From the NCBI GenBank assembly GCA_030673275.1, contig DAOVJL010000100.1:1-5454 (forward strand): a stretch of 5,454 nucleotides of DNA, read 5' to 3'. The position numbers were made by a program, and so were the translations under genes. Positions within the stretch are counted from its first letter, which is position 1, and each line of letters starts with the position of its first letter. The DNA comes from Sulfurimonas sp. Lineage in GTDB: Bacteria; Campylobacterota; Campylobacteria; Campylobacterales; Sulfurimonadaceae. The notes under the pieces were generated by a model. It worked only from the letters and a program-made list of their open reading frames with translations. It did not search any database and was not told the origin of the DNA. Shown here piece after piece: positions 1 to 5,454 of this stretch.

Positions 1-1144
1 CATAATAATCCATCAACAAAAAGGCAATAAGAAGTGAAATAGGCAAAGAGACAATAACAATAAAAGCAGAACGTAACTCAAACAGAAATAAAAACAGCAC
101 AATTGATACTAAGAGTACACCACTCAGAAGTGCGGAAGTCATAGTGCTTACTGCTTTATGTGTAATCTCTGTACGGTCATAAATCGTTTTTATTGTAACA
201 CCATCAGGTAGTGCAGCATTAACAGTATCTATTTTTTCTTTAATAGCTTCAACAACTTTTGCAGCATTAGTAGCTGTACGTTGCAAAACCATCCCCATAA
301 CAGCTTCTTTACCATCAATACTTACTGCTCCAAAGCGTGGAGCTGAACCCTCCTCTACAGTTGCAACATCTCTAATAGTTACAGCTTGTCCATTACCGGA
401 CTTTACAACACTATTTTTAATATCATCAAGAGACTTATATAGTCCTGCACCGCGAATCAGATACTGCTCACTGTTAAACTCTAAGTATTGACCGCCTGCT
501 GCCTGATTACTATGCTCAATAGCACTAACAATATCTTTGTAAGTCACACCAATGTTTTGAAGTTTCTTTGTATCTACAAGAACATTATACTGTTTCTCAT
601 ATCCACCCCAACCAACTACTTCTTCAACACCGCTAACACTTTTAAAAAGAGGTGTCACAATATAGTCTTGCATCTCTCTAATCTCACGAGGAGAATATTT
701 TCCTGATGAATCTTCCAGCTCATACCAAAAAACCTGACCTAAACCTGTGGTATTTGGTCCTAACGCCGGTTTTCCCCATCCAGTTGGAATATCTACCATA
801 GTCAGTCTCTCACTAACCAACTGACGCAGAAAATAGATATCCATATCATCGTCGAAGAAAATAGAAACATAAGAAAGTCCAAAAAAAGAGTTAGACATAA
901 TCATCTTAACTCCAGCCATACCTGAAATAGCCGACTCTATTGGGTAAGTGATAAGTTTTTCTATATCTTCTGCTGAGTTTCCCGGACTCTCTGTATAGAT
1001 AACAACCTGCTTGGGTGTAATATCAGGAAAGGCATCCACAGGTATCTCTTGATAAGCCTTAAAACCAAAGGCTGTTATTACCATAAACAGAGTGATAACT
1101 AAAAGTTTATACTTAAGCGATATATCTATAAGTTTATCTAACAT
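1..1144 (-). CDS. Heavy-metal efflux RND pump, CusA/CzcA family (partial; C-terminal part beyond left edge)
   Basis: Inner-membrane proton/cation antiporter subunit that drives metal ions out through an adaptor and an outer-membrane channel. The reading frame is open from the ATG at 1144 to the window edge and gives 381 residues; family members have about 1,020-1,050, so roughly 60% is missing. Visible parts: transmembrane helix 1 at about residues 13-30; the segment PVDAFPDITPKQV (35-47), typical of heavy-metal RND pumps; a periplasmic porter region with GPNTTGLGQVFWYELED (128-144), SNQAAGGQY (212-220) and YDRTEITHKA (322-331); then helix 2 (about 336-356) and helix 3 (about 360-378). The start is supported by AAAGG at 1151-1155, six bases upstream, and by the adaptor's stop codon just before it in the same frame. 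The family call is firm. The substrate (Cu/Ag versus Zn/Co/Cd/Ni) cannot be read, because the charged helix 4 residues and the metal-binding methionines known from CusA lie outside the window. Confidence 0.96.
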   Translation of the reverse strand, partial: MLDKLIDISLKYKLLVITLFMVITAFGFKAYQEIPVDAFPDITPKQVVIYTESPGNSAEDIEKLITYPIESAISGMAGVKMIMSNSFFGLSYVSIFFDDDMDIYFLRQLVSERLTMVDIPTGWGKPALGPNTTGLGQVFWYELEDSSGKYSPREIREMQDYIVTPLFKSVSGVEEVVGWGGYEKQYNVLVDTKKLQNIGVTYKDIVSAIEHSNQAAGGQYLEFNSEQYLIRGAGLYKSLDDIKNSVVKSGNGQAVTIRDVATVEEGSAPRFGAVSIDGKEAVMGMVLQRTATNAAKVVEAIKEKIDTVNAALPDGVTIKTIYDRTEITHKAVSTMTSALLSGVLLVSIVLFLFLFELRSAFIVIVSLPISLLIAFLLMDYY

Positions 1145-1153
1145 ATCAAACCT

Positions 1154-2350
1154 TTAGTGCCCATGTCCACCAAGTGATGATTTTAAAATCATCGACTTGG
1201 CATAATAACTTTTAGCACTCACATACTCTTCACCTACTTCTAAACCATTAACCCCAGCATACTCTTCATCTTGTGTGATAATTTCAATAACACGAACCTC
1301 ATAAGGCTGTTCACCCTCTTCATTATGTTCATCGTCATGTCCTTCGTGTCCAGCATGATTGTCATGTTCTTCGTGTATATCTTTTTCTATTAGTAATCCT
1401 CCATGCTCATTATGTCCACCTAAGTCATCATGCTCTTCTAATCCATCGTGCCCATCATGTTCTTGCTTTGTCGGAATAAAAACAACCCACTCATTATTGA
1501 AAAAAGAGAGTGCTGATTTCTTAATCGCTACATATTTTTCTTTATTTCCAAAATACAAGGTCGAAGAAACATAAGAGTTGATGTATAAGTTATCTACATT
1601 TTCATCAACACTAGATAATAAAACAATTCTTTGAGTTGTTTCATCCAGCTCCGGCATAATCTGAGTAATATGTGAGACTATATTTCTGTTTGCATAATTC
1701 ATTACAATTTTTTGTCCAATTTTCACAACACCTGCATACTCTAGTGGAAGATAAGATTTAATATAATAGGCCTGATTTTTAACTATAGAGATAATAGATG
1801 TATCTTCACCAATAACAGAGTGCAGAGGCTGAAGAAGAGCCGATACCCTGCCGTCACTATGCGCATATAAAATATAATTTGCTGAAGCCGCTTTTAGCGA
1901 ATCAGCATCTACACCTAGTGTTTTCAATTGGGACTTCAACGCTGTTTTTCGGGCTAACATTGCATTTTTTTGTATGCTTTGCAGATTAAGTTCCTGCATA
2001 GAAGTCATACCCTTCTCATAAAGTGTTTTTGTCACTTCATAGTTTTTGTTTACAGCACTGTACTGCTCCTTAAGAGAGATATACTCTGCTGTCATTTTTG
2101 ATAACATTATAGATTCTATAAGAGCAATCTTCTGCCCCACTTTTACTTTCTCTCCAAGCCCAACATAGTACTTCTCAATATGTCCGCTAACTAAAGACAT
2201 AATAGACTGCTTAGCGTTAGATAGTTGAATAATCTTGGCATTAAGCTCTACTGATTTTGTAAAACTTCTCTTTTTTGCATGCCCAGTTGGGATATCAACT
2301 GCCAAAAGTGTTAAAGTCATACATAAAGATAGTAATAAAATTTTATTCAT
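1154..2350 (-). CDS. RND efflux periplasmic adaptor (membrane fusion protein), CusB/CzcB type, with His-rich insertion
   Basis: Periplasmic adaptor that links the RND pump to the outer-membrane channel; 398 residues from the chosen start. A signal peptide covers about residues 1-25 (MNK, a Leu-rich core, then TGHA before KK). The first half of a biotinyl/lipoyl-like domain is at about 45-80 (VSGHIEKYYVGLGEKVKVGQ). An alpha-helical hairpin follows at about 80-150, the second lipoyl half at about 155-190, a beta-barrel at about 190-265 and a membrane-proximal domain from about 270 to the end. Residues 298-342 carry 11 histidines among many Asp, Glu and Gly, and the protein ends in GGHGH, a tail style common in metal-efflux adaptors. 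A longer reading from an ATG at 2386 adds 12 residues, but it would spoil the signal peptide and lacks the good ribosome site at 2358-2362. The chosen ATG overlaps the channel gene's stop by 8 bases (ATGAATAA), which suggests translational coupling. Confidence 0.93.
   Translation of the reverse strand: MNKILLLSLCMTLTLLAVDIPTGHAKKRSFTKSVELNAKIIQLSNAKQSIMSLVSGHIEKYYVGLGEKVKVGQKIALIESIMLSKMTAEYISLKEQYSAVNKNYEVTKTLYEKGMTSMQELNLQSIQKNAMLARKTALKSQLKTLGVDADSLKAASANYILYAHSDGRVSALLQPLHSVIGEDTSIISIVKNQAYYIKSYLPLEYAGVVKIGQKIVMNYANRNIVSHITQIMPELDETTQRIVLLSSVDENVDNLYINSYVSSTLYFGNKEKYVAIKKSALSFFNNEWVVFIPTKQEHDGHDGLEEHDDLGGHNEHGGLLIEKDIHEEHDNHAGHEGHDDEHNEEGEQPYEVRVIEIITQDEEYAGVNGLEVGEEYVSAKSYYAKSMILKSSLGGHGH
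1325..1459 (-). other. Sequence coding for a His/Asp/Glu-rich metal-binding loop in the adaptor
   Basis: This stretch encodes adaptor residues 298-342. Histidines fall at 298, 301, 307, 313, 316, 326, 329, 332, 335, 338 and 342, mostly in HxxH and HxH-like spacings between acidic and glycine residues. It lies between the segment ending VVFIPTK and the segment beginning YEVRVIEI, which in related adaptors form neighbouring strands of the membrane-proximal domain. It therefore looks like a long flexible loop inserted in a beta hairpin. Binding of Zn, Ni, Co or Cu is inferred from composition only. Confidence 0.8.
1334..1376 (-). repeat. Imperfect direct repeat inside the His-rich coding region
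   Basis: Two 16-base copies, at 1334-1349 and 1361-1376, differ at one base and lie 27 bases apart, which is exactly nine codons. They encode HEEHD and HEGHD, so the protein reads as two nine-residue units, HEEHDNHAG and HEGHDDEHN. This pattern fits growth of the loop by duplication or replication slippage. Confidence 0.75.
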
Positions 2351-3512
2351 TATAGTTTCCTTGTATATAGTTTGTATATATTGCATTTTGATTTAATGCT
2401 GTCTTTATCTCAATAATACGTTCTTTCGTCTGGATGACTTTGTTTTTAACATCTTGAAGTTCCAAAAGATTTATATTGGCAATCTTGTAGCCTTCTTCAA
2501 ACATCTCCAAGAGCTTAAGTTCTATTTTCAAAATATTTGTATTTTTATCTTTTAAACTAAACAGTGCCTCTTTTTGCTGTTTTAACCTTCTGCTCTCAAT
2601 GCTAAGTTGCGTATCTTCATTTTTAATAAGCAAATCAGTTTTTTTCGCTTCTAGGCGTGAAATTTGCTTCTCTTGTGCATTAGTATTAAAAATTGCCAAT
2701 GGTATATTTACACCGACTCGCGCGATTTCTTCTTCAGGCTCACTTTCATACTCTGCATAAACATCCATCCACTCAACTTTATTTGAATAAACAGCTTCTT
2801 TTGAGAGAGCTTTGGCTTTTTGGCTTTTAAGTATCGCAAGAGTGGGATTCTGTTTGTCATTAGAGGCTGTTTGCATTACAAAATCATGTTCGATATCTAT
2901 ATGTATCTCTTGAGTTATACCAGCTTGTTTTAATAGGTCATAATACTTTTGAGTAACCTCCAAACTTAAATTTTCAGTATGAATTTGAATCATCTCAAAA
3001 GCAACTTGAGACTGTAGCATTACACCTTGAGAGATTGTTCCTACCTCATATCTAGTCTTAGAAATATTATAAATTTTTTCAGCTATTTCTAGTTCTTCTA
3101 CTCCTAAATTCACAAGCATTTTCTTCTCTGCGTAGAGTGTAAAAAGAATAGAAATATCACGAATGAAACTTGCTCTTTTTTGAATATAAAAAGCATTTTC
3201 ATTTTGCAATATAGAGGTAGAAAAGCGCTTATAATCATCTTCTACACCCCAAAGGCGAACAGGCTGATTATAGCTTGCCCTAAAGCCGCCATCACTACTC
3301 CCTGCATCCGGTTCAAAGCGGGAATACTCTAGTTCTAAAGAGGGATTTTTATACCTTGTAATTATAGAACTTTGCTGTTTTGCTTGCTGCAGGCTTAATG
3401 CAGACGAGGCTAAATATGGACTTTTTTCCATAGCCATTTGTAAAAAATTATCAAAACTATCAGCCATCAATGATGAGCATAATAGTCCAGATAGAAGTAT
3501 GTTTTTCAACAT
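2343..3512 (-). CDS. Outer-membrane efflux channel, TolC family (CusC/CzcC type)
   Basis: Outer-membrane and periplasmic channel of the tripartite metal efflux complex; 389 residues, slightly shorter than CzcC (about 420) and CusC (about 460). A short signal peptide, MLKNILLSGLLCSSLMA, probably ends at residue 17. Two outer-membrane efflux protein repeats follow, at about 20-205 and 215-380. Family signs are the helical segment RYEVGTISQGVMLQSQVAFE (154-173) in the first repeat, and the strand ARVGVNIPLAIF (264-275) with FEEGYKIANINLLELQD (338-354) in the second. Long stretches are rich in Lys, Glu and Gln, as expected for the coiled-coil tunnel. Cys12 does not sit in a good lipobox (GLLC), so a lipid anchor like that of CusC is not supported. 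The start has AAGGA at 3518-3522, five bases upstream. The 3' end overlaps the adaptor start, and the 53 bases before the gene contain no evident terminator, so it should be co-transcribed with the small gene upstream. Confidence 0.92.
   Translation of the reverse strand: MLKNILLSGLLCSSLMADSFDNFLQMAMEKSPYLASSALSLQQAKQQSSIITRYKNPSLELEYSRFEPDAGSSDGGFRASYNQPVRLWGVEDDYKRFSTSILQNENAFYIQKRASFIRDISILFTLYAEKKMLVNLGVEELEIAEKIYNISKTRYEVGTISQGVMLQSQVAFEMIQIHTENLSLEVTQKYYDLLKQAGITQEIHIDIEHDFVMQTASNDKQNPTLAILKSQKAKALSKEAVYSNKVEWMDVYAEYESEPEEEIARVGVNIPLAIFNTNAQEKQISRLEAKKTDLLIKNEDTQLSIESRRLKQQKEALFSLKDKNTNILKIELKLLEMFEEGYKIANINLLELQDVKNKVIQTKERIIEIKTALNQNAIYTNYIQGNYNE
2358..2362 (-). promoter_or_regulatory. 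Ribosome binding site that decides the adaptor start
   Basis: AAGGA read on the minus strand, seven bases before the ATG at 2350. It sits inside the last codons of the channel gene and supports this ATG over the one at 2386. Confidence 0.75.
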
Positions 3513-3565
3513 TATTATCCTTGTAAAAATAAAAATTTGATAGAGTTATAGGTTGAGGTGATTGT

Positions 3566-3871
3566 TTATGCGATAGGTGGTTTAAGAAAGTCTAGATTTG
3601 CACTAAACTGATACATTTCCTTATTTGATATAGTTTTAGAACTAAGATTGTTAGCTTGAGGTAAAAGTCTGTTTTGAGGCAATAAAGAAGCCTGATGATA
3701 CTCAAAATGAGTTTCACAAATATCCACATGTAGACTTTGTTTTTCTGATACATCAGCATGTTCTACACTCTCACAATGTCCATTATGATAAGAAGCAAAG
3801 ACATACTCATGTACCATAGAAAAGCTCAGAGCAAACAGTAAAGAGAATGTGATAAAACTTTTTATTTTCAT
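3566..3871 (-). CDS. Small exported His/Cys protein, CzcI-like leader of the efflux operon (tentative)
   Basis: A 101-residue protein that I cannot place firmly in a family. A signal peptide covers about residues 1-26 (MKIK, a hydrophobic core, then EYVFA). The mature part begins with a metal-ligand-rich stretch holding His29, His32, Cys33, His38, His48, Cys52, His55 and His59, with spacings HxxHC and CxxHxxxH. The rest, about 61-101, is Leu/Asn/Ser/Gln-rich and ends FLKPPIA. The general plan (signal peptide, His/Cys cluster, short tail with prolines) and the position just ahead of channel, adaptor and pump genes match CzcI in Cupriavidus czcICBA operons. CzcI-like small proteins are thought to take part in periplasmic metal sensing or handling, so this role is an inference from layout, not from a recognised domain. 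The start is well fixed: an in-frame TAA lies two codons upstream, at 3875-3877. No Shine-Dalgarno sequence is visible before it. Confidence 0.75.
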   Translation of the reverse strand: MKIKSFITFSLLFALSFSMVHEYVFASYHNGHCESVEHADVSEKQSLHVDICETHFEYHQASLLPQNRLLPQANNLSSKTISNKEMYQFSANLDFLKPPIA

Positions 3872-3920
3872 TATTTATTGTATCATAGTTTAAATAATCA
3901 AATTAATTTCATTTACTTAT
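3872..3920. promoter_or_regulatory. AT-rich gap before the efflux operon; weak promoter candidate, no terminator seen
   Basis: This 49-base gap separates the end of ygiQ from the small His/Cys gene. On the minus strand it contains two overlapping -10-like hexamers, TATGAT (3882-3887) and TACAAT (3877-3882), each one base from TATAAT. A TTGATT at 3896-3901 is too close to serve as a normal -35 element, but Campylobacterota promoters often lack a conserved -35. Transcription from either hexamer would begin at or within a few bases of the ATG, giving an almost leaderless message. A 10-base palindrome, AAATTAATTT, lies at 3900-3909 but is too AT-rich to mean much. No GC-rich stem followed by a T run is present, so read-through from ygiQ is also possible. 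Confidence 0.3.
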
Positions 3921-5454
3921 CTAAGAAGCAAAACCAGTTTTAAAACACTCTTTTTCAACTACTATTTTCTTTTGCTTCTCTTTTCTTTTGGTGTCTTTTT
4001 CAACAAAAATCTTTTTACGAGTTTTCGGGTCAAGTTCTGTGTAGTACATAACAGCAGAGTAAGTCCCCGGTGTTGGAGTAAATACTTGAGCCTGTTCTGG
4101 GTTCATTTGAAGCTCATCTGTTGTAAATCTTTTTAGCTCATGCATATCTTTCTCTTCACAACCGGGATGTGCAGCAATAAGATAATAAGTCAAAAACTGA
4201 TTTTTACCCTCTTCTTTATTTAACTTATCATACAACTTTTTAAAATCAACCAGAGTCTCTTTACCAGGTTTACCCATAAGGTCTAGAACATGTTGTTGCG
4301 TATGTTCAGGCGCTACTTTTAACTGTCCAGATATGTGGTGCTTTACCATCTCTTTTAAGTAAGAGTACCCATGCTTTTTATCAGCAGTAATCAAATCATA
4401 TCTAACACCGGAGGCAATAAAAGCTTTTCTTACGCCCTCCACTTCACGCACTTTTCTAAGCAGGTTTAGATTTCTTCCATGGTCTACATGCATAACTTTA
4501 CAAAGACGCTCTGCATCAACACAGCGAATATCATCACATGTACCTTTTTTAAGCTTTTTATCACACTCATAACCGTACATATTTGCAGTTGGTCCGCCAA
4601 CATCAGCGATTATCCCTTTGTAGTCTTTATATTTATTAAACTCTTTTGCTTCTTCTAGTATATTACCTTCTGTACGAGTACGAATAGTCCTACCTTGATG
4701 AACTCCTATTGCACAAAAGTTACACTCACCCCAACAGCCATGATGAGTCATGATTGAAAATTTAATAGTCTCAAGGCATCTAACTTTTCCCATCGCTGCA
4801 TAATATGGATGAAGCTCTCTTGTAAACGGCAGATTTGCATTTGCATCCATCTCTTTTTCATTAAGATAATCACATGGAGGGTTTTGGATTAAATAGCGGC
4901 TATCTACCGGCTGACAAAGTCCATTTGCAGATATTGGATCATTGTTGTCATAAAAATCATCAAAAAGGTCTATATACTTCTCTTTATCATCTAAACACTC
5001 TTGATGTGATGGAAGTTGAATATACTCATAGTTTGGCTCTTTTGAAATGTAGCATACTCCGCGAACATCTCGCCAGTCCCTACCCTCATCCAAAGCTTTT
5101 GTTATTTGCTCTAAAGCTATTTCTCCCATGCCATATATAAGAATATCGCCCTTAGCATCAAAGATTACAGGTTTTTTTAGTTTGTTTTGCCAATAATCAT
5201 AATGAGTAACTCTTCTTAAGCTGGCTTCAATACCACCCATAACCAAAGGAACAGTGTTTTTAAAATGTTGACGGATAAGATTACAGTAAACACTCAAAGC
5301 ACGATCAGGTCTTTTATCATTTTTTCCACCAGGAGTGTAATCATCAGTATTTCTAAACTTTTTAGTGGCTGTATAATTACTAACCATGCTATCTACACTG
5401 CCGCCACTAACTCCCCAGTAGAGTCTAGGCTCTCCAAGTCTTTTGATATCATCG
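3921..5454 (-). CDS. ygiQ: YgiQ-family radical SAM protein (partial; N-terminus beyond right edge)
   Basis: A radical S-adenosylmethionine protein of the YgiQ (UPF0313) family, whose reaction is not known to me. The frame is open to the right edge, so the ATG at 5387 is internal: the 22 codons before it read on as family sequence (GEPRLYWGVSGGSVDSMVSN). In all 510 residues are visible, and about 50-80 N-terminal residues are probably missing. Numbered from the first visible codon, PGGKNDKRPDRA is at 41-52 and GGIEASLRRVTHYDYW at 73-88. The radical SAM cluster motif CxxxCxxC is Cys240, Cys244 and Cys247 (bases 4713-4736), followed by GVHQGRTIRTRTEG. ADVGGPTANMYGYEC (283-297) opens a second Cys group at 297, 306, 311 and 318. 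LKVAPEHTQ (379-387) and QVFTPTPGTYS (456-466) follow. The C-terminal DUF3362-like part is short and ends in a Lys-rich tail, unlike the longer gammaproteobacterial form. No link to metal efflux is known, so proximity may be chance. Confidence 0.95.
   Translation of the reverse strand, partial: DDIKRLGEPRLYWGVSGGSVDSMVSNYTATKKFRNTDDYTPGGKNDKRPDRALSVYCNLIRQHFKNTVPLVMGGIEASLRRVTHYDYWQNKLKKPVIFDAKGDILIYGMGEIALEQITKALDEGRDWRDVRGVCYISKEPNYEYIQLPSHQECLDDKEKYIDLFDDFYDNNDPISANGLCQPVDSRYLIQNPPCDYLNEKEMDANANLPFTRELHPYYAAMGKVRCLETIKFSIMTHHGCWGECNFCAIGVHQGRTIRTRTEGNILEEAKEFNKYKDYKGIIADVGGPTANMYGYECDKKLKKGTCDDIRCVDAERLCKVMHVDHGRNLNLLRKVREVEGVRKAFIASGVRYDLITADKKHGYSYLKEMVKHHISGQLKVAPEHTQQHVLDLMGKPGKETLVDFKKLYDKLNKEEGKNQFLTYYLIAAHPGCEEKDMHELKRFTTDELQMNPEQAQVFTPTPGTYSAVMYYTELDPKTRKKIFVEKDTKRKEKQKKIVVEKECFKTGFAS

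Noticed and set aside
488..706. Plus-strand open frame of 72 codons
   Set aside because: It is antisense to the strongly conserved RND pump gene, resembles no known protein and has no ribosome site; it is a shadow frame.
1359..1574. Plus-strand open frame rich in Cys, Ser and Pro
   Set aside because: Its composition is simply the antisense of the His/Asp/Glu-rich codons of the adaptor; it is a shadow and not a metallothionein-like gene.
2351..2386. Longer adaptor start at the ATG at 2386
   Set aside because: It adds 12 polar residues before a good signal peptide and lies deeper in the channel gene; the ATG at 2350 has a clear ribosome site.
3513..3565. Possible terminator or separate promoter between the small gene and the channel gene
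   Set aside because: No stem followed by a T run and no convincing promoter hexamers were seen; the 53-base gap reads as an ordinary spacer within an operon.
4874..5140. Plus-strand open frame of 88 codons
   Set aside because: It is antisense to conserved YgiQ coding sequence and has no features of its own.
5385..5387. ATG at 5387 as the true start of ygiQ
   Set aside because: The frame stays open to the window edge, and the upstream codons encode conserved family residues (YWGVSGGSVDSM), so this Met is internal.
1..5454. CRISPR arrays, tRNA or rRNA genes, insertion sequences, attachment sites
   Set aside because: No regularly spaced repeats, cloverleaf-like sequence, transposase reading frame or terminal inverted repeats were seen; the window is almost wholly occupied by five protein-coding genes.

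Overview
The window is AT-rich and every gene lies on the minus strand, so transcription runs from right to left. Protein style (Lys/Ile/Asn-rich, AT-rich codons) and the form of the YgiQ protein suggest a Campylobacterota species of the Sulfurimonas/Sulfurovum kind. That is an inference from style and was not tested by a search.

Layout in the direction of transcription. (1) 5454-3921: most of a YgiQ-family radical SAM protein, with its N-terminus beyond the right edge. (2) 3920-3872: a 49-base AT-rich gap with no visible hairpin terminator; it holds a weak promoter candidate. (3) 3871-3566: a small exported His/Cys protein of 101 residues. (4) 3512-2343: an outer-membrane channel of the TolC/CusC/CzcC type. 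(5) 2350-1154: a periplasmic adaptor of the CusB/CzcB type, with a His/Asp/Glu-rich insertion near its C-terminus. (6) 1144-1: the first 381 residues of a heavy-metal RND pump (CusA/CzcA type), whose remainder lies beyond the left edge.

Genes 3 to 6 look like one operon for a tripartite metal-cation efflux system: the inner-membrane proton-driven pump, the adaptor and the outer-membrane channel together carry metal ions out across both membranes. The channel and adaptor genes overlap by 8 bases, and adaptor and pump are 9 bases apart. A small exported His/Cys protein followed by channel, adaptor and pump is the same order as the czcICBA operons of Cupriavidus, where CzcI is a small exported protein. 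The metal cannot be decided here, because the pump's specificity-determining membrane helices lie outside the window. The His-rich elements fit zinc, cobalt, cadmium, nickel or copper.

No wholly new system is evident. The points most worth a second look are the small CzcI-like leader gene, the His-rich loop placed in the C-terminal part of the adaptor, and the start of the small gene, which has no Shine-Dalgarno sequence.
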